From: Opitutus sp.
Lineage (GTDB): Bacteria; Verrucomicrobiota; Verrucomicrobiia; Opitutales; Opitutaceae
Length of the DNA: 64,000 nt
Assembly (NCBI GenBank): GCA_024998815.1
Contig: JACEUQ010000002.1
Span: 442,501-506,500 of the forward strand
Reading direction: 5' to 3'
The notes beneath the pieces are model-generated. The model searched no databases. It saw only the letters and a program-made list of their open reading frames with translations, and was not told where the DNA came from. Below, piece by piece: positions 1 through 8,977 of this stretch (positions are counted from its first letter, which is position 1; each line of letters begins with the position of its first letter). The translations under genes and the position numbers were made by a program.

Positions 1-223
1 GGATTTGCAGGCTGCGGATCGGCCCCAGGCTGGCGGGCAGTGCGGAAACCGGGAATGCGATGTTGGCCGGTGAAAACGGTGTGGCCGGCTCGGGACGGGG
101 CGGCGGCGGCTGCGTCCAAGTCATGACGGTGTGTAAAATGCCACTACCGGCGGCGAGGAGTACGGTCAGGGCGCAGGCCAGTCCGATCCAGCGGTGCAGA
201 CGGCGAAGAGTGAGAGGATTCAT
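1..223 (-). CDS. PepSY-type membrane protein, N-terminal part (runs off the left edge)
   Basis: The visible 74 residues begin MNPLTLRRLHRWIGL and continue into one hydrophobic helix (about residues 11-32), then a proline-rich stretch. The LHRWIG start followed by a membrane helix is typical of PepSY-associated TM proteins, which often accompany TonB-dependent iron receptors and are thought to act as inner-membrane reductases. The ATG lies 22 bp after the stop of the receptor gene, so the two are probably one operon. The C-terminal part, where the PepSY domain and any heme histidines would lie, is outside the window, so the family call is an inference from the N-terminus and the neighbour. Confidence 0.6.
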   Translation of the reverse strand, partial: MNPLTLRRLHRWIGLACALTVLLAAGSGILHTVMTWTQPPPPRPEPATPFSPANIAFPVSALPASLGPIRSLQI

Positions 224-245
224 GGTTGAGGAGGATTGGGCCGGA

Positions 246-2324
246 TCAGAAGCGGTATTCGACGCCGGCGTAGACGGAGCGGCTGTCACCGGGCAGGAAT
301 TGCGCACCATTACCGCCAGTAAACCTCTCGATGACTCCGGTCGTCGCGGCGTAAGTTTCGTCGGTGAGGTTTTTGAACTCCACAAACCACGACAACCCGC
401 GCTCAAGCCGGCGGCCGAACTTAAAGCCGACCAGTGAGTAGGGATCAGCCGCCAGGGTGTTGGCGTGATCAACGAAGGCTTTCACCGGCACCCACTCGAA
501 GGTCGGGCCGGCGTAATAACCGGCGGCATTCTGCCAGACGAACTCTCCGCGGAACAAATGCTCGGGGAGGCCGGCAAGGGTGTTGTCGCCAAAGGTCCTG
601 TCGTTCTCGAAATTAAAACGGCCGTAGGTCCACGCTCCGCGGGCCACCAGACGGTTGTCGGTTTTTCCGCTCCAGGGCTGGCCGAGCACGTCAGCTTCAA
701 AGCCCAACTCGACGCCCTGATGGGTGGTGCGATCGGCGTTAAAGGTGCCAGAAACCGGCCCTGGAAGGGAGATCGCCAAGAGTTCGTCCTCCACTTGAGC
801 GTAATACACGGACGCATCCCAGCGGACAAAACCGTGGGTACCGCGGGTGCCCAACTCGTAGGTCAGGGCCTGCTGGGCTTCGTTCGCGACGGTGGCATTA
901 CCGCCTTCGCTGAAGGAGGGCGGCTCGTAGCTGCCGCTAACGTTGGCGTAAACCTGCTTGGTTTTGGCTGCATTATCCCAACGCGCGCCCAGTTTGGGGG
1001 CGAGATTTTCGTAGCTGCGATCGTAGGTGTTGGCTGCTGTGACTGCACCCAACGTGCGGGCCGTATCACGACGATTGTGGGCAGCAGCGAAACCGAGCAC
1101 ACTAGTGAATCCAGCGCCGAGTGAGAGCTGGCTCTCGGCGAAGGCCTCTAGGTTTGTCGCGATCTGGTCGTCTTGCGAAACGAGCGCACCGCGGGAGCCA
1201 CCGACGTTAACAAAGTTGGCAGCAGAGGTCTGTCCTTGGTTGGCTAATAAGCCCGCACGGTTCTGATGCGCACGTTCAAACAGGTCAGTCTTGTTCGTTA
1301 GCGTGAGCCCGATCAGCGCGTCATTGGTGACCTGGTCGATCACCTGAAAAATGGGGTGATCGAGGTTTTTGTAAGTCCACGCGGCGATAAAATCCACCGA
1401 GCTGTCACCGGCACTCACCGTGGTTTTATTCGCCACCCGCACGAGCTGATAGTCGCGCTTCTGATTGCCCGTGATGTTCGATGCGTTGGCTTGCTCGGGG
1501 TTCGCCTCCATCTGGGCCTTGGTCAAACTACCGGGCAATTCGGAGTCGGTTTTCACCGCCGTCAGGTAAAGGCGCGTCTCGATTTCATCGCTCAAGCGCC
1601 AGCCGACGTTGGTGAACAGTCGCTGGTTATTTTGCTCCGCGTGGTCACGGAAACCCTCCTGCTGCGACTGGGTGAAACTCGCGTAGCCATCGGCGTTACC
1701 CTGCGCAACCCCGTCCGCCACGGTGGCGCGCAGGTAGTCAAAACAACCCACTTCCAGGCGAGCAAAACCACCGGGGGCGGTACGGCCGGTGCGAGAAACA
1801 TAGTCGATGGCCCCGCCCAGTGTGGAGGAGCCGTAGGCCAGGGCATTGGACCCGCGCCAGATGACGATGTGGTCGGCGGCAGTCGGCTCCAGCGACTGCA
1901 TGTCGAAGCCGCCGTCAGCCAAGTTAATCGGAACTCCGTCTTGCAACACGCGGAGACCGCGACCGTGGAAGGTGCGCTGGATGCCCGAGCCCCTAATGGA
2001 GAGCCGCGCTTCGTCAGAACCGAAACGCGACTGCGCGACCACACCCGGCGAAAGCGCAAAGGTATCCGCGACTGTGGAGGCACGGCCCTGCAGGTAGCGC
2101 TCGGCGGCGACCACTTCGGCGCCGCCGGGAGTGAGAGCGAGATCGGCCCGCGCCGCTTCGCGTGAAGGCGTGGTGAGGGAGGTGCGCGAAGCGGTCACTT
2201 CGAGCTCCGGTAAAACCACCGTTTTTTCCGCAGTAGTCGGGGCCGCCACCGGCGGGGAAACTTCCGCGCGGAGCACGGCAGCCAGCACCAGATTTACTAA
2301 CAATGAACGAGATGAAAATTTCAT
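246..2324 (-). CDS. TonB-dependent outer-membrane receptor
   Basis: A protein of 692 residues that imports a ligand, probably a ferric chelate, across the outer membrane with TonB energy. It has a signal peptide (MKFSSRSLLVNLVLAAVLRA), a TonB-box-like segment around VVLPELEVTASR, a plug domain (SIRGSGIQRTFHGRGLRVLQ, then GSNALAYGSSTLGGAIDYVS) and a beta-barrel ending in the usual C-terminal aromatic residue (VEYRF). I chose the ATG at 2324 because it starts directly at the signal peptide; the reading frame stays open upstream but that part looks non-coding. It lies between a small CxxC protein and a PepSY protein, an arrangement typical of metal uptake. The substrate cannot be read from the sequence. 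Confidence 0.9.
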   Translation of the reverse strand: MKFSSRSLLVNLVLAAVLRAEVSPPVAAPTTAEKTVVLPELEVTASRTSLTTPSREAARADLALTPGGAEVVAAERYLQGRASTVADTFALSPGVVAQSRFGSDEARLSIRGSGIQRTFHGRGLRVLQDGVPINLADGGFDMQSLEPTAADHIVIWRGSNALAYGSSTLGGAIDYVSRTGRTAPGGFARLEVGCFDYLRATVADGVAQGNADGYASFTQSQQEGFRDHAEQNNQRLFTNVGWRLSDEIETRLYLTAVKTDSELPGSLTKAQMEANPEQANASNITGNQKRDYQLVRVANKTTVSAGDSSVDFIAAWTYKNLDHPIFQVIDQVTNDALIGLTLTNKTDLFERAHQNRAGLLANQGQTSAANFVNVGGSRGALVSQDDQIATNLEAFAESQLSLGAGFTSVLGFAAAHNRRDTARTLGAVTAANTYDRSYENLAPKLGARWDNAAKTKQVYANVSGSYEPPSFSEGGNATVANEAQQALTYELGTRGTHGFVRWDASVYYAQVEDELLAISLPGPVSGTFNADRTTHQGVELGFEADVLGQPWSGKTDNRLVARGAWTYGRFNFENDRTFGDNTLAGLPEHLFRGEFVWQNAAGYYAGPTFEWVPVKAFVDHANTLAADPYSLVGFKFGRRLERGLSWFVEFKNLTDETYAATTGVIERFTGGNGAQFLPGDSRSVYAGVEYRF

Positions 2325-2507
2325 AACCAGCCAGACAAGAACACAGGAATATCCGGCTTCACGCGCCCACGCACTACGACGGGGAAACGCGGAAGACTCA
2401 GGCGTGAATGATACAAGGCAGTCCGTCCGCTCGATGCGGATGCGACGAAAACCCAGCAACCGACCGGCCGAAAAGTCGCGGCCGGTGAGGCGGGTGTTAA
2501 CCGAGGA

Positions 2508-2900
2508 TCAAACGGGCGCGCGTGGCGGCGGAATCGGCGGCGGCGAACGGTCCCGCCAGGCGGGCACCGTATGATTCCAATCCCAATGTGCCGAGATCGG
2601 CCCACGGGGAACGAAGACGGTAATCGGCTGGAAAATCAGGGGGATTTTACCGAAAGATTTGGCCTCGCTCGGCAGCGCGGTGTCGTGCGCCTGCTGCTGT
2701 TTGGCTTCAATCACACTTTGGCAAAGGCCGCACAGGTTGTCGGGGGTGAAGGTTAATTTCACCGCTTGCGAAAGCGACATCGACTGCGAATAGGTCGCTA
2801 TCATGCGGCCCCACGCGAACGTCTGAAGCAAATCCCAATGGCTGCCGGTGGCGAGCAGCCACGCGGTCAACATTGTGATCAGGGAGAGTCGCCGACGCAT
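2508..2900 (-). CDS. small exported protein with a CxxC motif, first gene of the TonB receptor operon
   Basis: A protein of 130 residues with an N-terminal hydrophobic segment (MRRRLSLITMLTAWLLATG) that looks like a signal peptide or anchor. A central segment carries NLCGLCQSVIEAK, so a CxxC pair sits in a helical context, followed by a proline-rich tail. Small proteins of this kind (DUF2946-like) are often found beside TonB receptors for copper or other metals; I infer the link from the motif and context only. It is probably the first gene of the operon with the receptor and PepSY gene, with a 183-bp gap to the receptor. The function is unknown. Confidence 0.6.
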   Translation of the reverse strand: MRRRLSLITMLTAWLLATGSHWDLLQTFAWGRMIATYSQSMSLSQAVKLTFTPDNLCGLCQSVIEAKQQQAHDTALPSEAKSFGKIPLIFQPITVFVPRGPISAHWDWNHTVPAWRDRSPPPIPPPRAPV

Positions 2901-2929
2901 AAAGTGGGCGGACTTCAGGCAGCGAACTG

Positions 2930-2961
2930 TATGCGGTCAAATTAAAATCATTAGCCGCATA
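2930..2961 (-). promoter_or_regulatory. 7-bp inverted repeat around an AT-rich core upstream of the TonB operon
   Basis: TATGCGG (2930-2936) is matched perfectly by CCGCATA (2955-2961) across 18 nt of AT-rich sequence that contains TTTTAATTTGA on the minus strand. It lies 30-61 bp upstream of the first gene of the operon, where an operator or promoter would be. The AT-rich centre could bind a Fur-type regulator, but it is not a clear Fur box. Confidence 0.35.
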
Positions 2962-2981
2962 CCGCCTCATCCGGGAGCCAA

Positions 2982-3078
2982 AGCCCCGCGCTGCTAAACG
3001 GAGCAAGCGGGGCTCGGGGTGCTACTCTTAGCACTCCCGCTTCGTAACGAGCGAGTCGTGCATTGGAACACGACTCGC
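2982..3078. terminator. run of three hairpins downstream of ilvD
   Basis: Three inverted repeats follow each other between ilvD and the upstream region of the TonB operon. AGCCCCGC (2982-2989) pairs with GCGGGGCT (3007-3014); GTGCTA (3019-3024) pairs with TAGCAC (3029-3034); GCGAGTCGTG (3051-3060) pairs with CACGACTCGC (3069-3078). The last one lies 10 bp beyond the ilvD stop and is the likely terminator of that gene, although no strong T-run follows. Confidence 0.5.
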
Positions 3079-3088
3079 CCGGCCTGAA

Positions 3089-4813
3089 TTACAGGTACTT
3101 GTCGGTCACCGCGCCCTCGGAGGCGGTGCTGACCAGCTTGGCGTACTTGGCCAACACGCCACGGGTTTCACGGGGCGGGAGCGGCTTGTAGGCCGCCAGA
3201 CGGGCCGCGATCTCGGCATCGGAAACCAGCAGGCTGATGGTGTTTTTAACCGCATCGACTTCGATCAGGTCGCCGTTGCGCACGATGGCAATCGGCCCGC
3301 CCTTGGCCGCCTCGGGGGTGATATGCCCCACGTCGAAACCGTGGCTGCCACCGGAGAAACGCCCGTCGGTGATGAGGGCCACGTCTTTGATGAGACCGCG
3401 TCCGGCCACCGCGCTGGTGGGGGAAAGCATTTCGCGCATGCCGGGGCCGCCCACCGGGCCTTCGTTGCGGATCACCACCACGTCACCTTTGACCACGTCG
3501 CCGCGCAGGATGCCCTTGAGCGCATCTTCCTCGCCCTCGTAAACCTTGGCGGTGCCTTTGAAATAGAGGCCCTCCTTGCCGGTGATTTTACCGACAGCGC
3601 CGCCGGGGGCCAAGTTGCCGTGGAGCACGCGCAGGTGCGTCTCGGCTTTGATCGGATTATCCCAAGGGCGAATGATGTCCTGTTGGTCGGGGTAGGACGG
3701 ATACGGCTGCACATCCTTGAGGGTTTCGGCGATCGTCTCGCCGGTGACCGTCATGCAGTCGCCGTGGAGCATGCCGCGGTCGAGGAGCATCTTCATCATC
3801 GGGCGGATGCCGCCGATGCGGATGAGGTGGGCCATACCGTACTTGCCGAAGGGCTTCACGTCGGCCAGCAGCGGCACGCGCGCACCGATGGTCTTGAAAT
3901 CCTCAAGCGTGAGCTCAACCCCGGCGGAGTGGGCGATGGCGAGCAAGTGAAGGATGAGGTTGGTCGAACCGCCCAAGGCGAGACACACGGTGATGGAGTT
4001 TTCAAACGCCTTCCGGGTGAGGATGTCGCGGGGTTTGATGCCCTTCTGGAGCAGGTTCATGACGGCGGCACCGGCGCGGCGGCAGTCGTCGCGTTTTTCC
4101 GGGCCGACGGCGAGCTGGGCGCTGCTGTTGGGCAGGCTCATGCCGAGTGCCTCGATGGCGCTGGCCATGGTGTTGGCGGTGTACATACCACCGCAGGACC
4201 CTGGGCCGGGGATGGCACCGGCTTCGACCTCCTTGAGGCCGGCATCAGAGAGCTCGCCCTTGGCGTGTTTACCGACGGCTTCAAATACCGAGACGATGTC
4301 GAGGGGCTTTTGCTTGTCGCAGTCGCTGGCAGCAAAGCCGGGCAGAATGGTGCCACCGTAGATGAACACGGCGGGACGATTGAGCCGGGCGATGGCGATG
4401 AGGGCGCCGGGCATGTTTTTGTCGCAACCGCCGATGGCGATCAGACCGTCAAAACCCTCGGCGGCCACGGCGGTCTCGATGGAGTCGGCGATCACGTCGC
4501 GGGAAACCAAGCTGTAGCGCATGCCCAGCGTGCCCATGCTGATGCCATCGGTGACCGTGATGGTATTGAAATAAACCGCCTTGCCGCCGGCTTCGTTCAC
4601 ACCCTTGCGAGCGTGTTCGCTGAGATCGCCAAGATGGACGTTGCACGGCGTCATGTCACTGGCCGAAGAGGCCACCGCAATTTGGGGCTTCTTGAAATCT
4701 TCGTCGGTAAAACCGACGGCACGCAGCATCGAGCGGGCCGGGGCGCGGTCGTTACCATCAACGACGACAGAGGAATGGGGACGGGGAAAGGCGCTGGAGA
4801 ACGTTTGGCACAT
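3089..4813 (-). CDS. ilvD: dihydroxy-acid dehydratase
   Basis: A cytoplasmic Fe-S enzyme of 574 residues that dehydrates 2,3-dihydroxy-3-methylbutanoate (and the methylpentanoate) in valine and isoleucine synthesis. The three cysteines expected to hold the cluster are visible in [18 protein letters not shown] and [14 protein letters not shown]. The C-terminal part has [19 protein letters not shown] and the usual GHITPEAA segment. The length matches the family (about 560). I start at the ATG at 4813 ([15 protein letters not shown]), because the sequence before it is unlike the family. It stands alone between hairpins and a dispersed repeat and is probably transcribed by itself. Confidence 0.97.
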   Translation of the reverse strand: MCQTFSSAFPRPHSSVVVDGNDRAPARSMLRAVGFTDEDFKKPQIAVASSASDMTPCNVHLGDLSEHARKGVNEAGGKAVYFNTITVTDGISMGTLGMRYSLVSRDVIADSIETAVAAEGFDGLIAIGGCDKNMPGALIAIARLNRPAVFIYGGTILPGFAASDCDKQKPLDIVSVFEAVGKHAKGELSDAGLKEVEAGAIPGPGSCGGMYTANTMASAIEALGMSLPNSSAQLAVGPEKRDDCRRAGAAVMNLLQKGIKPRDILTRKAFENSITVCLALGGSTNLILHLLAIAHSAGVELTLEDFKTIGARVPLLADVKPFGKYGMAHLIRIGGIRPMMKMLLDRGMLHGDCMTVTGETIAETLKDVQPYPSYPDQQDIIRPWDNPIKAETHLRVLHGNLAPGGAVGKITGKEGLYFKGTAKVYEGEEDALKGILRGDVVKGDVVVIRNEGPVGGPGMREMLSPTSAVAGRGLIKDVALITDGRFSGGSHGFDVGHITPEAAKGGPIAIVRNGDLIEVDAVKNTISLLVSDAEIAARLAAYKPLPPRETRGVLAKYAKLVSTASEGAVTDKYL

Positions 4814-4902
4814 GGGATGGAAAAGCGGAGACCAAACCAAGCGCGGCGAAAGGCGGCAAGTCCCATGTCGCGCCGGCCGCGGGTTGGGTTGGGCGGAGTA
4901 CA

Positions 4903-4978
4903 AAGTAGCGCAGGCTTCCAGTCTGCTTCACGACCGTGCCGCCGGGCGGCCATGGCAGACTGGAAGTCTGCGCTACTT
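4903..4978. repeat. dispersed palindromic repeat, family A (TAGCGCAGACTTCCAGTCTGC), copy 1
   Basis: Two 24-nt arms (4903-4926 and 4955-4978) form a near-perfect stem, AAGTAGCGCAG... with its complement ...CTGCGCTACTT, around a variable 28-nt loop. Five more copies occur in this window at 6207, 27203, 38481, 56496 and 62464. It lies between ilvD and dinB, just past the 3' end of dinB, and could act as a transcript end. Confidence 0.95.
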
Positions 4979-4993
4979 GCCGGCGCTACTTAC

Positions 4994-6172
4994 CTACCCG
5001 CCAACGGGTGGCTTGGGCGGCAACTGGTGGCCGCGGTGGACGCGCGCCGTTTTCCCCTGGTTCATTTGGTCTAAAACAGCGGCGAGTTTACGGCGTTTTT
5101 CGTCGGTCGCGGCAAACAAGTCCAACTGCCGGGCGCCCGCCTCCACTCCCGAAAAACGCACACTGACTAGCCGCAGTGGGCGCGACTGGGCCCAGGCTTG
5201 TTTTAACAGCACCGTGAGCAACGGATAAAACGGCTGCTCCAGATCACTCGCCTCGGGCAGGCTGCGACCGGCGGTTTCATGCGTGAAATCCCCGTAGCGC
5301 ACCTTCACGGTCATGGTTCGCACTCGCTTCCCGTCGGCGCGAATGGTCGGCAGGAGGGCGTCGATCATGCCCTTGGCGGTGCGTTCGACCGTGGCTAAGT
5401 CGCTTACGTCTCTAGCGAAGGTTTCCTGCTGCGAATAACTTTTCGCGTCCTCTCGCTCCGTTTGCACGGGGCGATCATCGACTCCATGGGCCAGCGCCAT
5501 AAACGCGCGCCAATCACGGCCAAGGAGCGCTTCCAACTCGCGCTCCTTACGCGAAAACAGGTCGCTGATTTTCCGTATACCACGCGCTTGCAATTCAGTC
5601 TCCGTCTTAGCCCCCACACCGGGGAGTTTGCCAATGTCGAGCGGCGCCAGGAAGGCACCCTCGGTGCCGGGAAGCACCACCACAAAACCGCGGGGTTTGC
5701 GGAGTTTGGAGGCAATTTGAGAAACCAGTTTATTGGTCGCGATACCGAAGGAAACCGGGATTTGTAACTCGTCCCAAATACGTTGCTGCAAGCCGCGCAC
5801 AGTGCGTTCGACCGCTTCTGCCGTGGTCAACCCGCACGGCCCCAAATCGAGGTAACCCTCGTCGATGGAGTTGCGCTCCACGTAGGGCGTCAGGGTTTCG
5901 CACAGATCGAACATTTTCCGCGAAACTTCCCCATAATTGCCCTGATGCGGCAGGAGAATGAGTTCAGGGCAAACGAGCAACGCCCGTGAAGTCGGCATCG
6001 GGGTGTAAACGCCACAGGCACGCGCCTCGTAACTGGCGGAGGCAATAATGCCCCGCTCGCGGCCGCCGACCGCGACTTTTTTACCCCGGTAGTGAGGTTG
6101 CAACGCCAGCTCGACCGACACAAAAAACGCGTCGGCGTCGAGGTGTACGATGGTGGACAGCGCGGGAGTCAT
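4994..6172 (-). CDS. dinB: DNA polymerase IV (Y-family translesion polymerase)
   Basis: A polymerase of 392 residues that copies past damaged template bases. The N-terminal catalytic site shows VHLDADAFFVSVE (first metal-binding Asp, about residue 11) and NSIDEGYLDLG (Asp-Glu pair, about residue 103; most relatives have SIDEAYLD). Next come the thumb, with LPGVGAKTETELQARGI, and the little-finger domain with SYSQQETFARDV. The last 20 residues (QMNQGKTARVHRGHQLPPKP) are an unusual basic, proline-rich tail rather than a canonical clamp-binding QxxLF motif. The gene is flanked by family A repeats on both sides. No LexA box was recognised upstream. Confidence 0.95.
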   Translation of the reverse strand: MTPALSTIVHLDADAFFVSVELALQPHYRGKKVAVGGRERGIIASASYEARACGVYTPMPTSRALLVCPELILLPHQGNYGEVSRKMFDLCETLTPYVERNSIDEGYLDLGPCGLTTAEAVERTVRGLQQRIWDELQIPVSFGIATNKLVSQIASKLRKPRGFVVVLPGTEGAFLAPLDIGKLPGVGAKTETELQARGIRKISDLFSRKERELEALLGRDWRAFMALAHGVDDRPVQTEREDAKSYSQQETFARDVSDLATVERTAKGMIDALLPTIRADGKRVRTMTVKVRYGDFTHETAGRSLPEASDLEQPFYPLLTVLLKQAWAQSRPLRLVSVRFSGVEAGARQLDLFAATDEKRRKLAAVLDQMNQGKTARVHRGHQLPPKPPVGG

Positions 6173-6206
6173 CGGCAGAGCGGAGGGATTGCGGGAGGTC
6201 GCGAGA

Positions 6207-6264
6207 AGTAGCGCAGAACTCCAGTCTACTATGGGGCTAAAGGCAGTCTGGAAGCCTGCGCTAC
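6207..6264. repeat. dispersed palindromic repeat, family A, copy 2 (diverged)
   Basis: AGTAGCGCAGAACTCCAGTCT pairs imperfectly with AGTCTGGAAGCCTGCGCTAC across a short loop. It lies between recN and dinB. It is the most diverged of the six copies, with several arm mismatches. Confidence 0.85.
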
Positions 6265-6305
6265 GTCGAGCCGCTGACGGCCGATGGCGTTTAATTTAAA
6301 TGACG

Positions 6306-7964
6306 TCAGCCGAGCAACTCCTCGGCATGGGCCAACGCACTCTTGGCATTACGATCGCCGAGCATGCGGGCCAATTCGCTCACCCTGGCTTTACGCTCGG
6401 TATGGATCGGCGAGATACGCACCACCGCGCGGTCCTGCGACTGGTCTTTTTCGACAACGAGGTGACTGTCGCCCTGAGCCGCAACCTGCGGCAGGTGGGT
6501 GATGCACAGCACTTGGTGGCCCTTGGAAATGCCGACCATTTTCTCGCCCACGACGCGGCCGATCTCGCCGCCGACGTTGGCGTCCACTTCGTCGAACACC
6601 AGCACCGGAACGTTATCGAGGTCGGCCAGCACGGTTTTAAGCGCCAACATCACACGGGCGAGTTCACCACTGGAAGCGACCCGATTAAGTGGCAGGACGG
6701 GCTCACCGACATTGGGTGAAAACAGGAACTCGACACCGCAATCCCCCGTGGGCCCGAGTTGTTCAAGCGGCACGATGCGGATCTGGAAATCGGCTTTTTT
6801 AAAGCCGAGCTGGGCGATGCTGGCGGCGGCGATTTTGGCCAATTCACGGGATGATTTTTCGCGCAGGGCACGGAGCACGGTGGCCTCTTTACGCGCGGCG
6901 CGTTCTGCATCGATGATCTGTTTGTCGAGGCGCACCAGTGTACCCTCGAGATCCCCCTGAATCTCCAAGCGGCGGCGCATTTCGTCGCGCGCCACGATCA
7001 CGGCGCGCAGGTCGCCGCCGTGTTTGCGCTTCACCTCGAGCCACGTGTTCATGTTGGCCTGCAGCTGCTCGGCTTGCTCAGGATCGAAGTGAAACTGGCC
7101 GACCAACGACTCAAATTCGGCTCCGAGATCGGCGAGCTCGATGCTGGCCGCCGCGAGACGATCCGCAAAAACCTTGCTCGCCGGATCGAGGTTTTCCAAC
7201 TGGCGCGCCTCGCGCAAAAGGCCTGCGACCCGCCCGGTGGCGCCGTCTTCGCCGGTCAACCCGTTGGCCAGCGTGGAGGCCAAGCCGGTTAACTCCTGGG
7301 CTTTGCTCATGCGCTGAAAATCGCGTTCAAGCGCCTCGATGGCCTCGTCCGTGAGATCAAGCGCGTCGAGGCGGGCCAGTTGTCCTTCGAGAAACTTGAT
7401 TTGATCAGGCGAGAGTTTGGTTTCTCGGGCGATGCGTTCGCGCTCAGCGTGCAGGTCGCGCCAGACGCGGTATTTGTTTTCGTAAGCGACGAGGGCGTCC
7501 CCGGCGCGCCCGTAGAGGTCGAGCAGATCAAGCTGGCAGCTTTCCTTGAGCAGACGGCGTGGCTCGCTCGGACCGTGGAAGTCGATCCACGCCTCGCCCA
7601 AGCGCTGGAGCGCGGCCAGAGTGGCGAGTCCGCCGTTGACGGTGAGCTTGGCAGCTTTTTCCCGGGGCAAGCTGCGCTTAAGAATGAGCATGCCGTCTTC
7701 GCAGGGTGGCAAATCGAGCTCGATCAGCAGGGCGTTAATGGCCTCCGCGTGCTCAAAAAACAACGACGCCTCAACCTCGCAAGCGGGAGCGCCCTGGCGG
7801 ATGAGGGTCTTGTCGGCACGTTCGCCGGCCAACAGCGACAAAGCGCCGAGCAGGATGCTTTTGCCAGCGCCGGTTTCACCGGTGACGACCGTAAAGCCGG
7901 CCTCAAAATCGAGGGCGACTTCTTCGAGCAGGGCGAGGTTCTTGATGCGAAGCGATTGAAGCAT
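6306..7964 (-). CDS. recN: DNA repair protein RecN
   Basis: An SMC-like ATPase of 552 residues that acts early in double-strand break repair. The N-terminus has MLQSLRIKNLALLEEVALDF and a Walker A motif GETGAGKS (about residue 30). A long coiled-coil region follows, and the C-terminal ABC part has SSGELARVMLALK (signature) and PVLVFDEVDANVGG (Walker B). It ends with the usual HLPQVAAQGDSHLVVEK segment. I start at the ATG at 7964, where the RecN N-terminus begins; the open frame upstream is not conserved in type. It is transcribed away from the tRNA gene. Confidence 0.97.
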   Translation of the reverse strand: MLQSLRIKNLALLEEVALDFEAGFTVVTGETGAGKSILLGALSLLAGERADKTLIRQGAPACEVEASLFFEHAEAINALLIELDLPPCEDGMLILKRSLPREKAAKLTVNGGLATLAALQRLGEAWIDFHGPSEPRRLLKESCQLDLLDLYGRAGDALVAYENKYRVWRDLHAERERIARETKLSPDQIKFLEGQLARLDALDLTDEAIEALERDFQRMSKAQELTGLASTLANGLTGEDGATGRVAGLLREARQLENLDPASKVFADRLAAASIELADLGAEFESLVGQFHFDPEQAEQLQANMNTWLEVKRKHGGDLRAVIVARDEMRRRLEIQGDLEGTLVRLDKQIIDAERAARKEATVLRALREKSSRELAKIAAASIAQLGFKKADFQIRIVPLEQLGPTGDCGVEFLFSPNVGEPVLPLNRVASSGELARVMLALKTVLADLDNVPVLVFDEVDANVGGEIGRVVGEKMVGISKGHQVLCITHLPQVAAQGDSHLVVEKDQSQDRAVVRISPIHTERKARVSELARMLGDRNAKSALAHAEELLG

Positions 7965-8116
7965 GGCAGGGAGAAAGCAGTGAGGTGGTTCAACTGAGCC
8001 GGGGCAAGTCGGTTCGCGCCCCGCTTGCACGGGTAAACAAGTGCCCCCAAAAATCGTGAAAATTTTCCTTGCGATATGACCACGACCTCCTGCTTACTCC
8101 GCGACTTGTTTTTGAC

Positions 8117-8193
8117 GGACCCTTAGCTCAGTTGGTTAGAGCATTTCCTTGACATGGAAGAGGTCACTGGTTCGAGTCCAGTAGGGTCCACCA
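8117..8193 (+). tRNA. tRNA-Val (anticodon GAC)
   Basis: A complete cloverleaf can be drawn: acceptor GGACCCT pairing with AGGGTCC, D-arm GCTC-AGTTGGTTA-GAGC, anticodon stem-loop with loop TTGACAT (anticodon GAC, valine), variable AGGTC, T-arm ACTGG-TTCGAGT-CCAGT, and an encoded CCA end. The 3' part is the attachment site of the integrated element that follows; the element's copy keeps the tRNA intact. Confidence 0.97.
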
Positions 8194-8194
8194 T
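8164..8194 (+). other. attL, 3' end of tRNA-Val
   Basis: TCACTGGTTCGAGTCCAGTA and the following GGGTCCACCAT form the left copy of the 31-bp direct repeat that bounds the integrated element. It covers the T-arm, acceptor strand and CCA of the tRNA, a usual target for tyrosine integrases. Confidence 0.93.
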
Positions 8195-8255
8195 CTACAT
8201 AAGTAGTTCATTCAGCGAGGCATAGGATTTAAGGCAGGGAGAAAAACACTCCAAC

Positions 8256-8275
8256 TCCTAACAAAACTACTAACA
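8256..8275 (+). other. left copy of a 20-bp repeat inside the element end (candidate integrase arm site)
   Basis: TCCTAACAAAACTACTAACA differs by one base from 14307-14326 at the other end, in the same orientation. It lies 61 bp inside attL. Directly after it, AACAAGTCCCG and CGGGTTTGTT form a small hairpin (8272-8299). The rest of the 200-bp stretch from attL to the first gene at 8389 shows no gene, only a run of seven or more G near 8320. Confidence 0.6.
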
Positions 8276-8388
8276 AGTCCCGCTTTATTCGGGTTTGTTT
8301 CACTAAGTGCTTTTTCGGGGGGGGCCAAACCGTGGTGCGCTCGATTACGGTTTGCCGTTCGGGGAAGCGTATCGACTCGCCAGCGGAA

Positions 8389-8589
8389 TCAAGGGCGCTG
8401 TGAAATCAAAATAACGACTATCACGGCCACGAGGAACCAAATGAACGGCCCCAGCTTCTTCCATGCGGTTTTACGGTCGGCGTGGTCTTTGCTGATGCGA
8501 GCCAGCTCGGCGTGCAACTCGGAGCGGGTTCCGCGCCAGCCACGGGTGGCGTTGAATAGTTTGTGCTCCAGCTCGGAATCGTAGGCCAT
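8389..8589 (-). CDS. small membrane protein of unknown function (satellite)
   Basis: A 66-residue protein that begins MAYDSELEHKLFNATRGWRG, continues with a charged helical part (ELHAELARISKDHADRKTAW), and ends in one transmembrane helix (LGPFIWFLVAVIVVILIS). The N-terminus would be cytoplasmic if the helix acts as a tail anchor. An upstream TTG at 8598 is a possible alternative start. It belongs to the leftward set of small genes at the left end of the element. I recognise no family. Confidence 0.6.
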   Translation of the reverse strand: MAYDSELEHKLFNATRGWRGTRSELHAELARISKDHADRKTAWKKLGPFIWFLVAVIVVILISQRP

Positions 8590-8682
8590 AAAAACCAATC
8601 AATGCCGCCCGCCCTTGCCGTCAATGAACGAAAAAGCCCTGCCAGTTAAGGTCAGGACGCTCGGGGTAGGGTCCGCACGACG

Positions 8683-8920
8683 TTAAACGGATTGGCTCTT
8701 TCCGTTTACATACTCCCCGCTGCACGTCTCGCACTCCCCCGTCCAATTCGGGCTGTAGGGATGAGAGAGCGGATGGAATGAATTTGACTGTTGGCTTACC
8801 TTCTTTGGATCGCTCGACGTCCCACTTGCGCTCGAAATCGGAAAGCTGGGCGATGCTGGTGTCGGGGTTGGCGCCGGATGCTGCATCCCAGAAATGTAGG
8901 ACCGAAAGAATCAGGATCAA
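8683..8920 (-). pseudogene. small gene with CxxC motif, probably frameshifted
   Basis: Two overlapping frames each look coding over only part of the region. The upstream frame reads DTSIAQLSDFERKWDVERSK and follows a hydrophobic start (TTG at 8920). From about 8760 the other frame becomes convincing, reading SPNWTGECETCSGEYVNGK before a stop at 8683. A +1 shift near 8755-8775 would join them into one exported protein of about 79 residues ending in a CxxC motif. It starts soon after the stop of the 155-residue membrane gene. The join is my inference; the upstream frame alone could instead run to 8621. Confidence 0.4.
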
Positions 8921-8977
8921 GATCGGCTTTGAATTTAGCGCCGCATCGACGGTGCCGTATGGTTCAAGAAGCCTAGT

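Noticed and set aside
2325-2507. Cobalamin riboswitch or other leader element between the CxxC gene and the TonB receptor
   Set aside because: No conserved B12-box-like or other riboswitch core could be found on the minus strand; only ordinary stems.
3323-5074. Long open frame on the plus strand (583 codons) opposite ilvD
   Set aside because: It is the antisense shadow of ilvD, with a His/Gly/Asp-rich composition typical of reversed high-GC genes.
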